From Rheum nobile (Eukaryota > Streptophyta > Magnoliopsida > Caryophyllales > Polygonaceae), in the NCBI GenBank assembly GCA_027886185.1, contig WOAB01000317.1, positions 124,001-188,000 of the forward strand: a stretch of DNA of 64,000 nucleotides, in the 5' to 3' direction. This document shows, in pieces, positions 1 through 11,742 of this stretch. The notes beneath the pieces were generated by a model. The model was not told where the DNA came from. It made no database searches and saw only the letters and a list, made by a program, of their open reading frames with translations. The position numbers were made by a program, and so were the translations under genes. Each line of letters starts with the position of its first letter. Position 1 is the first letter of the stretch.

Positions 1-1130
1 CCCGATGCGATTTTTCCTGTAAAACACGTTAGTAATCGCAGAAACAGAAAATAAATAATTCGAAATTTATTTTTTCGAAAGATTTCCTGCACAGAAACAG
101 ATTAGAACGCGCAGGAACAGAATCGAAATTTTTCCGAAAAAATTCCCTACACAGAATCGGTTAGAGATGCAAAAACAGATTCAGAAACTAAAACATCCGG
201 ACAGAATTTTCTGTGCAGAATCGAAAAATTCTTGTGCAGAAATGAGTTAGTACGCGCAGATACAGATACTAATATAATTCGGGAATAAATTGCCTGCACA
301 GAATAACGTACAGAACCGAAGACAAGGAAGAAAAAATTTGCACAGAAATTCAACTTGAAACCGGAAGAACTTCCGGAAAAAATTAAATCCCTGCAATAGA
401 TCGTCGGAAAAGAAAAAACCTTTGCGCTCAGAAACACAAATTTGTTAGTGCGATAAGCAGTTTAAGCGAGTTCAGAATTAAGACTGTAGGAACGCAATTT
501 GAATCACGAACGGAACTAAACTGTAATGAAATAAACGCACAAAAATTACAATCGAATAAACGGAATTTTACCGAACAACGATCGGATGCAGAGTCGAGAT
601 TAGATCTCTCTCCTTAATTCTGAAAACGTCCCGTATTGTGACGGTTCTTCGACGTTCTAAATCCCAGGATACAACTGCAAGACGACTTCTGATTTGCGCA
701 ACCAAAACCCAGAAGGCTACGAACCAAATCTGTGAAGTACTCTCAGACTCGCTACGAGCACGGCTCGGCTCGGCTCGCGTGTGAGCTTGATGAGCTAGGT
801 CCTCTCCCCATTGAAAATGGGTAATGACCCAAGGCCACAACCTTGAGTCCATTTCTCCACTATATATGGTGGTATTTCTATCTCCAAACTTCCAATGTGG
901 GATCAGAGTTTTTCCCCCACATTTCTCAAGTTTTGCACTTCATGCAAGCTATTTTGGGCCTCCATTTCTCATTCAAATGGAGATCATTTTTGTCGTATGA
1001 GTACACTACGAGACTGTGCTCGCGTAGAGGAAGCCAATGCTTCCACTTTCCGGTGTTGACAATGGCCGGATCCCAACGGAATTGTGCCCGGAAAAGTGCC
1101 CGGCGCCACATGTTAAAATGAGTTCCAACA
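1..1130 (-). mobile_element. LTR-like fragment of a nested Ty1/copia-type element
   Basis: Read on the minus strand, this begins at 1130 with TGTTGGAACTC, a common start of copia LTRs. It carries a short inverted motif around a CCCACATTGGAAG promoter-type block (about 890-930) and a TATATA box near 860-868, then a long leader of degenerate cagaa/gcgcaga motifs running off the left window edge. The five bases after its start (CTTTC, 1131-1135) fit a 5-bp target duplication, but the far end is outside the window. It interrupts the gag of the copia element whose LTR lies at 1557-2359. The LTR class is inferred from termini and promoter layout, since no coding region of this inner element is present. 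Confidence 0.55.
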
Positions 1131-1280
1131 CTTTCATGGCATCATCAGTTATTCCAATTGGCCATTGTTCTGAGACTGCCCTCCAACATTTTCCCTTATC
1201 AGTATGGCCTTCATCTTGACCTTCCACATGGCGAAATCGCCAGTCCCATCAAAGGGTTTCAATCTCACATTATCCGACAT
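1131..1280 (-). pseudogene. Ty1/copia gag 5' end, frameshifted and interrupted
   Basis: An ATG at 1280 (minus strand) opens a gag-like reading frame whose start (MSDNVRLKPFDGTGDF, then a W-x-x-KMKA motif) is typical of plant Ty1/copia gag. Within 30 codons the frame shifts by one base at a run of A near 1200. The family-like sequence continues in the next frame (a KCWRAVSEQWP motif) until it is cut at 1130 by the inserted LTR. No protease, integrase or reverse transcriptase is visible. This is a dead fragment. Confidence 0.7.
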
Positions 1281-1541
1281 GGTTACCTAACAACATAATA
1301 AGAAGTTAGGTCACAGAAGAGAAAAAACCTCAACATTGGACACACAGAGTCACTTAGAGACAAGATCACAGACAATATTTCAAAAAACCGAGTCAGTTTC
1401 TCAAGAACAGAAAACAAGATCTACTCAAGAGAAAAACCCTAAGATGAAAAACTTGCTCGAATATCAACACAGACGAGAAACAAGCATAACATCCAGTGAA
1501 CTCAACACAGCGGAAGCAACAGAGCAAATATCGCAAATCAT

Positions 1542-1553
1542 GCTCTGATACCA
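1542..1553 (-). other. Primer binding site of the outer copia element
   Basis: The minus-strand sequence TGGTATCAGAGC is the canonical primer binding site of plant Ty1/copia elements, complementary to initiator tRNA-Met. It sits three bases from the LTR end at 1557, which fixes the LTR boundary and the element's orientation. Confidence 0.85.
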
Positions 1554-1556
1554 ATT

Positions 1557-2359
1557 TGTAAAAGTAATAGTCAACCAATCCAGATCCGAAAGATCTCAAT
1601 ATTCACAAGTCGCAAACAATAGAAATCAAACATGCAAGGGACACACAAGATTGTTGACGCAGTTCGGGAAGCCCTATTCTGCGGAGTCTCAGGAGGGGAG
1701 ACTCACCCCAAAATTGCACTAGAATCACAAGTTCAAATGTGGTTACAAACCAAGAACAGAGGACGGCAAACCAAAGGGAAAAACAACAAACAAGCAAGAC
1801 AGAGAAGAAGAACTAGAGAACAAGCAGTAAAGGAATCCGGCCTCCTTCAGGCAAGAAACGCTTCAGGACTAAGCGTTTCCAACTGCGCCACCACCGGATC
1901 TCAACGTGCTCTCGCCGGAAACCACCAGCCACCAGAAGCACCACCGCGAGCGTAGCTCTCTCTCTTTCTCTCTTCCTTAGTTTTTCTCTCTTTTGTGAAA
2001 CTGCAGAGGTGAAGAATGACAGCCACAGTAGAGACCTAAAGCTTTTATACTTAGGTCAAGCTGGAGCTGTAAAGTCAAACGCTGCGTTTCAGTTAACGAG
2101 AGTGAAGCTGGCACTAGAAGCAGCAAGCTGGGCCAGTCCACAGAAATGGGCTTGTCTTTGCTGTTGGGCCAACTACTGCCAAGCAGCAGTGAAACCGACA
2201 AGCCTCCAACCAGACTACATATGGGTTGGCTTAAACCGGCTCAACTCCAACTCGGCCATCAAGCCCGGTTCAACTCCGGTCTACCTAAGCCCTCTATTAC
2301 ATTGGAATGATATACCAAACATTATAGCAAAGTTATAACTTAGAATTACAAACATTACA
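1557..2359 (-). mobile_element. Ty1/copia 5' LTR
   Basis: This is an 803-bp LTR on the minus strand, bounded by TGTAA (at 2359) and TTACA (at 1557), directly followed by the primer binding site at 1542-1553. A TATAAAAGC box lies near 2041-2050 on the minus strand with a CT-rich stretch downstream (about 1955-1990), as expected for U3/R. The putative target duplication at 2360-2364 (CTAAT) cannot be confirmed because the other LTR is not in the window. The boundaries follow from terminal dinucleotides and primer site spacing. Confidence 0.75.
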
Positions 2360-3939
2360 CTAATTAAACAACTAATCTTATAAGGCCGGTTTTTTTTATG
2401 CTTTCGATAATTAATCTTCAGATTAAATAAAATGTATACCTTTTTCGTCCAAATATGACTAGTGACTAGTTTAGTTTAATGTTTCCTTAAACTTTTTTTG
2501 AAGATGAGTCGAATCCGAGATTTCTAATTAATTAAGAGTGACTAGTTTAGTTGGAGGTTACCCACCTTATACGTAGTGAATTAAATATATTTGTAAATAA
2601 TTAAAAAATATCTATATATAAGTGGTTGTTGATTGACTATATATATTCGAACCTAAAATCACGTTACATATATGAGTTGTTAAACTAAGGATAGATGCAG
2701 ATAAGTCTAAAAAATAAATTCAATGCGATTTTATTTTAAAACTAATTGTCAATAAAATGAATAATACATCAATATTATGTATTACTCCGTAGTTAATTAT
2801 TATTATCCGTTCACTTTTCGATATAGGATAGACTTTACATTGTAATATGTTATAATATTTTTCAGCTCAATTTATGCTTCTTAATGTAATTTTTTTGTTT
2901 AAAATAATTTATTTTATCTGTTAATTGAACGAGATTGATAATAATAAAAAAAATCAAGCAATTCATATGATTTGAAAAAAGTACAAATTTTTAACAATAA
3001 ATTCATATATTTATTTTATAAACTAAACAACACAAAAATAAAATCTGCCTTCAAGTACTCATAAATAAATCCTGAATCAAAAGGAAGGGTATAGACTTTA
3101 CAGTGAACAGGTGATAAAAACCAACCTATAAATGCTGCGGCATTTCAAGTCCCAACAAACAAATTAAATACATATTAATTTAATCTAGTTATATTCAAAT
3201 AAAATATGAGCCCACTAGTCAGAAAATTAGAGGGCCTACGGTCTTCGTTTAATTAGATTAAAAAGATACATGTGAAAAATAACGTTATGGTCTCTGCTTT
3301 ATTAGGTGTAGATTATTTGTCTTAGAGTGGCTTCTTTGGATCAGTAAGGTTACTTATAAGTATTAAGTACACATATGTTTAAAGATCAAGAAGCTTATGT
3401 CCAAAAGAATAACAAAATCAAGAGAAGCTGCATTTTCAGATATGATATACTTCACTAGAATAGATATATCAATTTATATACATAAATCTTGTTTTTCACA
3501 CTAAAAATATATGTCTATCTCACACTTTTATATATTTTATTATAAAACCCTTTCACTTTCTTTTCTTTTTCTCCTTAAAGAAGTCCACCTATATATACAC
3601 CCTTCCATCAAAGATATGATATTTTATTTCCGACGTAGAGAGTATGAAAGTTTCAGATTCGTATGGCGTCCGTGTATCTTATTTCGTACAAAAATTAGTT
3701 ATAGAAAATAATTTACAAAGAATTTGAGAGGAAGTTTCGCAAATAAAATTCACATAAAAAATCAACAAGTTAACTCCATGAACGGGTCATTGATATCTTT
3801 TATTCAAACAGTGTAAAATATCAAATCTATAACTTAATCAGTTAACCTTTATTATTGATTAATATGAAAAAGTTTAAAAACTGATATAGTATACTTTTTA
3901 CCACAATAATATCTAATCAATTCAAAACTATAAGTAAAA

Positions 3940-4123
3940 GGTTTTTTCTAGTGTGTGCTCATTGATACACTCTAAGAATTTCTTTTTTGGCAATTATCTA
4001 GTTAGCCACTAGTTTAATTTTGTTTGCTAAGGATTTATCAATTCTCTATTAGGGAATATTTTGAAGATAAATTTTCTATTTAAGCTTGTTAGCATGTGTC
4101 CATGGACACACACTAGAAAAACC
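3940..4123. mobile_element. MITE copy 1 (CTAGTGTGTG termini)
   Basis: The left end reads GGTTTTTTCTAGTGTGTGCT and the right end, reverse complemented, reads GGTTTTTCTAGTGTGTGTCC, giving an imperfect terminal inverted repeat of about 25 bp. GTAAAA on the left and GTAAAT on the right may be the remnant of a 5-bp target duplication. The interior is AT-rich and non-coding. A second copy of the same family lies 350 bp downstream. Confidence 0.65.
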
Positions 4124-4297
4124 GTAAATAAAACTATAAATAATTTATTTATTTTTTATCGTGATAATCAAGTTTTAATATTGTACCCTCCTCTGAAGAA
4201 AAAGGAAAATAAAAGATCCTATATTCAGGTATTCACCATTTGATTAATGATGTAGTAATAGTGTTTTTTCATAAAGAAATTCGTTTTTTTTAATTTC

Positions 4298-4468
4298 TTA
4301 GTGTGTGTTCATGAATACACTCTAATAACTCTGACAATTATTTGTTTAACTATTAGTTTAATGTTGTTTGTTAAAAGTTTATCAATTCTCTATTAGAAAA
4401 TATTTTAAAAATAAATTCCTATTTAGATTTATTAGTATGTATCCATAGTCGTACACTAAAAAAAACCG
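4298..4468. mobile_element. MITE copy 2, same family, more diverged
   Basis: It starts TTAGTGTGTGTTCATG and ends near CGTACACTAAAAAAAACCG. It is collinear with copy 1 across its length, including the shared interior word TTTATCAATTCTCTATTAG. The right terminus is more decayed than in copy 1. Same orientation as copy 1. Confidence 0.6.
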
Positions 4469-5077
4469 TAACATACTTACGTGAATAAGATTCATCCGTC
4501 CATTCAATATCACAATAAATTTAAAACATTTTAGCTTTTGTACTTATCATAAACTTTATGAGATACCGGTATTCTGAATATATATTATGCCCATAACTAA
4601 ATATAAGATTAAATGGATGCATCCATTGGACACAATTTGTGTCCAAATTTATAAACTATCCAAATATATATATGACAAAATACTGCAAAAGAATAAAAAA
4701 GATACCAAAAGTATGCTTAATTGCTTATGGACAAAAACTATAAGAGCAGCCAAAATTGTAAAAAATGAAATAAAATAAAATTTGCAAGCAATTTCAAATC
4801 CAGCCGGGGAGGAAGAAACACAAATAGTCGACGAGGAAGTGGGCAACTGGCAAGCATAGCGAATTAGAAAGAAACACAACATGGTGAAATTACCAATTTT
4901 GCCCCCTCAGAGTCCTATACCCACCTTGTTTGGTGCCAATTTCTAAATTCGCTGTAGTACTCTGAAAAGGGTGCTATTCAACAAGAAGAACCCAGTTCTT
5001 CCATAATTTCAAGAGATCAGCCTTCTGGGGTGTTCACATAATTCCAAATTTTAGGTGTTTTTTTTGGGAATTTCAAG

Positions 5078-7972
5078 ATGGATTTTGTCAATGAGGGTGC
5101 TATTAAGCAGTTGCAGTCATTAATGGATGAAGGTCAGCATGAATTTCTTCCTTTATTTCCTGGATCTCCCCTTGAGTTTCTTTTTGAAGTGGGTAGTTGT
5201 CATTTTGTTGATCTGTGATCTAGCAATCTCTGATCTTTTTGTTTCTTTTTCTCTTGATGCAGAAGATGATTCACTGAAGCAGACTTTTAAGGTTAGTTTC
5301 AATGTTTGCCAAAATTGGGTTTCTATGTATAAGCTAGTCAATTAATCCCCTTTTAAGCTTGTTAACTCTGATAATACACTTGAAATCTCAAATGTTCTGT
5401 TGGTGTGTATAAACCCCTACTTGTGTTTCTATATATGGGTCTGATAAAAGCTGTCAGATTTTCATCTTGTATAGCCTTTTCACCTGTGAATTGCTAAAAT
5501 TACAGAATGTGACTGTACTAATTAGATTTCCCCCCAAAATTCCATACCTTTCACTTACAATTGGATTGGTTATAATGATGAAAATGAATAAAATGGTGTC
5601 CCTTGGGTTTGGAATTTGCATCTCATGCTTGTGACTCAACTGCTCTTTCAATTTGATAGATCTGTTAATTTGGACCTTACCCACAGGTGAATGCAAGGAT
5701 TTTGCTTTTGAATTGTCTTTGTTCTACTTAATTTTAGAGGCCATAATATTGGATCTTGTCACTTGCTGGATCATATAGCTCAATCTAGAATTTTCAGGGT
5801 CTCACTTGATGTGGTTGCTGAACCTTGACCTTAGTATATAGTGGATAAATTATATAACATTTGAGTGGCTTTTATTGATGTGGGTGATCAAATATGTTTG
5901 GAGAGAACCGTTCGAAAGCGGTTGCTTGATTGTAATATCATTCAATTTCATTGCTTTCTTGTGTTATCACCTTGCTATAAGCACGCATCCGTGTTGCTTG
6001 CTTATTGATATTGACTTTACCTCGGTTATTACCTTCCAGAATCTGCATCAAGGGTGGGTAAGAGAAGCTCTAGTGCGGTTTCTGAGAGCTAGAGATTGGA
6101 ATGTTGACAAGGCACATAAAATGGTATCTTCATCTCCTATCAAAGTTTGTGTGCATTTTCTTGTGTCAACTTACCTCCTTATGAGTGCTTTTAATAATTT
6201 TTCTAACATCGTTAACTTCTTACAGTTGGTTGATTGTTTAAATTGGAGGGTGGAAAATGAGATTGACAATATGCTAGCGGTAAGTGTGATATTGAAATTT
6301 GACCATAAAAGGTTTTGATGTCCTCTCAACAATGTATTTGTGAATTAAACTTACCATCTGTAAATTGCAAACCTTAAGTATTAAAAACCTGCATTGGTGT
6401 TTTCCTGTGGTGCAGAAACCGATCATTCCGAGTGATTTGTATAGATCCATACGTGATTCACAACTTATAGGATTGGCAGGATACTCCAAAGAGGTATGCT
6501 TTATTTCTTGTTTCTTCGCCTTTGAACTATAAAATATATGTATTCACAAAATCCAAATTGACACTTTCCAATCTTTATCAGGGTGTTCCTGTCATTGCAC
6601 TCGGTGTGGGGCAGAGCACATACGACAAAGCTTCTGTAAGGATATTACTTATAACTTTAAAACTTCATAAAGAATAAAACTCTATGACTAAATTTCCGAG
6701 ATCATTTTGATTTGTTTCTGGTAATTACATTAACAATGTAACAGTTAAATGTGCAGATCATCAATAGTTTGACCAAGTGATCCTTTCCACCAATAGTTTG
6801 ACTTTTGTTTGTGTGTGCGTCGTGTTTTGACCAATTTGTACATCTGGCTTTCTTATTTTAGGTCAACTACTACGTGCAGTCGCATATACAAATCAATGAA
6901 TACAGAGACCGAGTAATACTGGTGAGCACATTTTCAAGATATGTATACTTCACATATATTAGCAACCAGGTGCATTAATCAATTGTTGTGTTTCAGCCCC
7001 TTGCATCAAAGGAGCACGGCCGACCTATTTGTACGTGTATAAAGATTTTGGACATGTCGGGTTTGAGGCTTTCTCAGCTGAACCAACTGAAGGTAGTTCC
7101 ATGACATTTGACATTATTACCACCTTAATTAGAGAATGACACATTTGCATTTTCCAAGATATTGCTGACAAACCGTGTTGTTAATTGCTTGCATTCGTTA
7201 CAGCTTCTTACCGTCATATCTACCATTGATGACTTGAACTATCCAGAGAAAACAGATACATACTATGTAGTCAACGCCCCATACATATTTTCAGCATGTT
7301 GGAAGGTTTGCTCTTATCTTGTTCTATAAAATATTTTTCGGTTTAAGGTTACCATCCTACACATCATGACATTAATACTTGATATTTCCAACGACAGGTC
7401 GTGAAGCCTCTTCTTCACGAGAGGACGAGGAGGAGAATTCAGGTTCTGCAAGGTTGCGGGAAGGATGAATTGTTGAAGGTATGTAATGTAATACATCTAT
7501 GGATGCTCGTATCCGGGTTTCATTCTTTCCTATATTAGGCCATTTGTACATCATTGTGTAAGGGTGCGTGCATCTTGACCCCCCCCCCCAGACCCTGTTG
7601 TTGTTGTACATCATCCCGACAATGCTTTTGTGGTAGATAATGGACTACGCATCGCTCCCTCATTTTTGCAAGAAGGAAGGCTCGGGATCATCCCGACATT
7701 CCAGGAACGGAGGAACAACCGAAAACTGCTTCTCCTTTGACCATGATTTCCACCAACAGCTGTACAGATACACTCAGGAGCAAGGTGCCTTGTTGGAGTC
7801 GATTACGCCTCCCAAAGAAGGGTCGGTCCACGTGGCGTTCCCAGATACGGATCCTGAGGACGCCATGATCGCCCAGACGATAGAGACCGAGTTTCACAAG
7901 CTTGAGGACAAGAACATGCTGCCTAGATCTGTATCAGAAACATTTGGTGGACTGGACATCAAGATTAAGTAA
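5078..7972 (+). CDS. SEC14-like CRAL-TRIO phosphatidylinositol-transfer protein
   Basis: Eleven exons give 342 residues: 5078-5132, 5263-5291, 6040-6123, 6226-6279, 6416-6493, 6582-6635, 6862-6921, 6997-7092, 7204-7305, 7398-7478, 7637-7972. All junctions are GT-AG and the total of 1029 bp is in frame. The start MDFVNEGAIKQLQ leads into a CRAL-TRIO N-terminal helix (VRFLRARDWNVDKAH, about 40-55) and then the CRAL-TRIO lipid-binding fold (about 75-245), including the block NAPYIFSACWKVVKP. Such proteins exchange phosphatidylinositol and phosphatidylcholine at membranes. The closest family member I recognise is Arabidopsis At1g55840. There is no GOLD or nodulin domain, so it is a short cytosolic Sec14. 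A SINE fragment lies in the last intron. The lipid specificity is inferred from the family only. Confidence 0.93.
7555..7603 (+). mobile_element. 5'-truncated tRNA-type SINE in intron 10
   Basis: The sequence GGTGCGTGCATCTTGACC, a run of C, CAGACCC and a TTG-repeat tail matches the 3' end of plant tRNA-derived SINEs of the Au/TS type. It is flanked by a perfect 11-bp target duplication, TTGTACATCAT, at 7544-7554 and 7604-7614. Only the 3' part was inserted. It lies in the last intron of the SEC14-like gene, about 30 bp from the 3' splice site. Confidence 0.75.
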
Positions 7973-8173
7973 TCATCCCAAATGGAGGGCAGTGAGATCT
8001 CCTCTATCACAGACTTGATTTGTAGTTCAGCTGCTGAATTTCTAAGCATTGTATTGCATCTTCAGCTTTTAATCATGCCTTTTGCATTAGCTCAATGCAA
8101 AGGCTTCAATTCATATGAAGGCAGATGTAATTTCATTCTCAGTAATGTAGACCCATAATAACTTACCAGTTGA

Positions 8174-8197
8174 TATTATTATTATTATTATTATTAT
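8174..8197. repeat. (ATT)n microsatellite
   Basis: About eight ATT units lie 200 bp past the stop codon of the SEC14-like gene, in its 3' flank. The surrounding bases (8120-8290) contain two diverged copies of a CATTCTCAGTAA...TTAC(C/T)AGTT motif on either side of the microsatellite. Confidence 0.9.
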
Positions 8198-8609
8198 GGG
8201 TAAATTACACAAGATCACCCTTAAAGAAGTTTTACTAGTTCAGTAACTCCATTCTCAGTAACTTACTAGTTCAATTCATATGGGGGCAAGGTGCCATATC
8301 AATATTATATGTATATAATATTATAAATTTGGTAATCATAAGCTTGCTCTGGTCTCAACTTGAATAAATTTTGCAAATATGGGAATCCTTAATTCATAGA
8401 CAAATGTAATTTCTGTGATTATATAGTGTGATCTGTTGCTATATAAGAAATTAATTAGCTATTTCAAAATAAAAAAGAAGAGTATTCCAAGTTTGTTGTA
8501 ATTACATAGTGTATTCAAAAATATGCAGCAAGCATGCATAATAATTCGATTAAAATAATCCTAGTAAATATATTATTACTCTCTTATTTCATCATCAGAC
8601 AAGAATTTG
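8198..8609. other. Intergenic DNA between two convergent genes
   Basis: No gene is seen. It holds the 3' flanks of the convergent SEC14-like (+) and WEB (-) genes and is AT-rich. Confidence 0.6.
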
Positions 8610-10579
8610 TTAAAAAATATGAGATGGAGACCCGGAATCAATCTGACTGTTCTTCCTGTGAAAGATGCTACTGAAACTAGGTTTCATTGCTTTCTTTGAC
8701 ATTGAACTCCTCCTCTTCTCCATCTTCTTACTCACAATTGGTAGCTCTGATTTCTGCTTCTGCAGTTTAACATGAACAGGTGAATTCATGGCTGATGCAA
8801 TTTCATCTCCCTTTATCTCTCCCCATCTTTTCAACTCTCCTTCAACTGCCTTCTTTGCAGCTTCAGCTATTTCAGCTCTCTTCAGCGCCTCCTCAGTACA
8901 AGCTTTCACGTCTTCTATCTCCTTCTGAGTAGCCTCCAACTTCTTGAGTGCTTCACTTTCACTGGCTTTCACAGCTTCCACTTGTGCCATTGCTGCAGCC
9001 GCCTTCAGCAATGCCAGCTTGTCTGATTCTTGTGCTTTCCTGCTGAGAGACTCAAACTCGTCCCTACAGAGAGTGATCTTGACACCTGATTCTGATGTTG
9101 ATGAGCGCGCTGTGTTGGTTATCTCTGATATGATCTTGATCTGCTCAAGGGCACTTTCCTCAGCAGCTTTTGCCTGATCAGCTTCTTCCAGTGTCGTCTT
9201 GAGAAGCTTCTCAACTTCTTGCAGAGAAGCTCTTGTTGCTTCAGCTTCCTTATCCAATTTTTCAGCCTCCATTTTCAGCTTCTTTGCTTCTTGTTCAGCA
9301 CTCTCCTTCTCTGCTGTTACCTGGTTAACAGTTTTCATCATTTCCTCTAAGGCGCCTCTCACTTTAGCTTCCCCTGAGAGACAAATCTCAAGCTCAGATT
9401 TGATCTTTCTGAGCTTGACATTCAGATTCCCTGCCTCAGATTCAGTTTCTGATCCTTTCTCTCTCAATTCGGCGTGCTCTTTTCTCAACTTCTCGAGCTC
9501 CAACTTTAGTGATTCCACCAACTCATGGAGGACACTCTCCTCTTCAACAACCTTTTGAAGCGACTCCTTTGCGCTGTCCAGCTCCAAAGTCTCAGCTCTC
9601 TGATTCTCCAAATCTGAAGCTTTTGCATCATCCCTTTCCTTTTGCAAGCTACTAATCTCACTCATTTTTCTAGTTAACTGGGTCTTAAGATGTTTGATTA
9701 GTTCAGGATCAAACTCACTCTTCATCACCTTTAACTTCCTTGCAGACTCTTCTGAGTTGACCTTATATGTCTGTCTCTGCGCATCCTTTCCTTCAAATAC
9801 CTTTGTCAGATCCTGTTTAGCTTCCATTGTTACTTGATGTACTTGCTCAATTGTTTCCTTCACAGCAGAGATTTCCTGAGCCCTCTCTGTGTTAGCTTCC
9901 ACTGCATATTCTGCTTCCTCAACTTGATTGACAGCGCTAGCTTTTGCTTGTATAGATACACCATAGTCCCCACGGATCATTGTTAGCTCTTGCTTTGCAG
10001 CAATGAGTTCTTTCAGTGCATTCATCTGCTTTTCCCTTGCACTTGCCAAATCCTGCTGCAGATCAGCATTGTTCACAACAAGGTTACCATTATTCGCTTG
10101 AACTTTTGCAGCTTCTGTGGCCTTCAATGATGCTTCTTTTGATTCATTGGCAGCTTTGAGTTTCTGACTCAGATCCTCTGCCTCTTCCCTTGCCTTTTCA
10201 AGCTCTACAACAGCTTTTGCTTTGGTATCTTCAGCATTTCTAAGCCGTTCCTTCAATTTCTTAAGCTCCTTTTCAGCTAGATGAAGCTGAGTGTCTCTGA
10301 CATATATATGTTCCTTAATACACAAAGTCAAAAACCAACATTCACTGCTGTAGGATTTCACGACATTGAAGAAAAAAAAAGGGATTCAGATACATAGAAA
10401 TGGTGTACCTCAGCAGAGTGTGGCTTCACCTTCTTGATGGCAGGCTTTTCTCCTGATAATGCAACTTCACCAAATAAGTTGAGAGCATGTTTGACAGACT
10501 GAAATGGCGCGCTCGTGTCAATCTCTCCTACCCTAACTTTAGGGTAGCCATTACTGTTTGTTTGTCCCTTTCTGATCAT
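8610..10579 (-). CDS. WEB-family (DUF827) coiled-coil protein, TREPH1-like
   Basis: Two coding exons, 10409-10579 and 8610-10313, give 624 residues. The start is the ATG at 10579; the preceding frame is leader. The N-terminal signature VGEIDTSAPFQSVKHALNLF (about 17-36) is diagnostic of the WEB family, and it most resembles Arabidopsis At5g55860 (TREPH1, a touch-regulated phosphoprotein). From about residue 60 to 560 it is almost continuous heptad coiled coil rich in E, K, A and L. The C-terminus is basic and serine-rich (SIFHRKNSQIDSGSPSHIF). WEB proteins are cytosolic or membrane-associated scaffolds in chloroplast photorelocation or touch responses; which applies here is inferred. The splice acceptor at 10314 is chosen because it keeps frame and matches family spacing. 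Residues 243-490 resemble the first exon of the HAP8-like gene at 18-23 kb. Confidence 0.9.
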
Positions 10580-11640
10580 ATTCGTCGCTTTCTTGGCTAA
10601 ATAAATTCTAGACTCTAACCTGCTGACAGGAACAAGGCTGAAGCTAAGACAATGGCTACGAAGTATGAAATCTGATGTGTTGAAGAAGGAACCAAAAACA
10701 GCAATACCACATCCAGCTTCTTTAAGGCCAAATGTTATGTTGCAACCACAAAATGATGGTTTCAAATTCAGTTTGACATTCAAGTATAAGATAACCTTAT
10801 TGTATCCAGGAGTAATCATACAAAAATCACCACTCCAAAAATCATTCAAACAAATCTAAACATAATAATAGCTCAAATCCGATAGTGCCACCATTTATCT
10901 AAATCAATAACACCGCGAGGGATAAGTATGTAAAATTGTCAATATCATAAAGATCCACAGGGCAATAAAAACAAAACTAACTACAGCATCATAAAAATCG
11001 AAACTTTAATTCAAGAGCTTTCACTTGACGTCGAAAACTTACAAGCCACATACAGGATGAAATAATTGATCAAACAAAGGCGAAAAACAACCTAGATAAG
11101 CCAAAAAAAAGCAGGGTAGGGGCACAAACGTGACGATATGAGCATGAAAAAGCCCTAATTCGGCAGAAGACGAAAATCCTCGGGGTGAGAATTCAACGGA
11201 GCCAATACGGTAGAAAAATACAGGGGAAAAGAAATCGCACCAGGAAATCAGCGAGAGCTGTTGATCGCCGGCATGAATGTGAGTTTCTTTACAGAGCGAA
11301 GACAAGGTTGCGACTATAATACCGTACTGCAGAAGCGGAAATTGGCCATGAAAACTAGTTGATTGAACAAAGAACGCAATAGAAGGCCAAAAAGATGGGA
11401 AATTGTATTTGCAGAAAACTAACCGGGGAATTGAGTAGTCGAAATGATCAAAGCGAAGCTGGTATGAACTACGAAGTAGTAATAATTCGCAAATCGGAAT
11501 TGAAAATGATTGTGCGATGATGAAGTTTGAAGTCGAGGGAGATTTGAATGAGAGACAGGGAGATTTTTTTGAAAAGGCAGAAAAAGAGAGTGTGTGCCAC
11601 GTCAGAAAAAGTCACACCGCCTAAAAAGGCTGTCATAACT
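10580..11640 (-). promoter_or_regulatory. 5' leader and promoter region of the WEB gene
   Basis: No other gene is supported here. On the minus strand the stretch 11300-11560 is pyrimidine-rich and leader-like. A CCACGTCA motif (about 11597-11604) resembles an ACGT-core plant element. An intron in the leader (between about 11300 and 10600) is likely, but its sites are not unique. Confidence 0.4.
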
Positions 11641-11742
11641 GTCACATAAACACTGACCGGTAATAGTAACTATCAAATATTCCGACAAAAAAAAAACGGG
11701 TAAAATGTTCGCATCCAGATTTTTTGATAGTGCATCTGTTTT

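Larger units (their letters stand above)
2360..5077. other. AT-rich intergenic DNA upstream of the SEC14-like gene
   Basis: No gene is seen. The stretch is very AT-rich with no open frame of protein-like composition. It contains the two MITE copies listed separately and, from about 4870, the GC-richer promoter and 5' leader of the SEC14-like gene. Confidence 0.6.

Noticed and set aside
3511..3711. Plus-strand 66-codon frame in AT-rich DNA
   Set aside because: Composition is Phe/Tyr/Ile-rich as expected from random AT-rich sequence; no motif or splice context.
5875..6318. A 147-codon plus-strand frame over SEC14 exons 3-4
   Set aside because: It reads through introns; only the short segments within the exons are protein-like and are included in the gene model.
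8944..9558. Two plus-strand open frames opposite the WEB gene
   Set aside because: They are antisense to a long coiled-coil exon; Glu/Lys codons read backwards give Ser/Phe-rich frames. No independent evidence.
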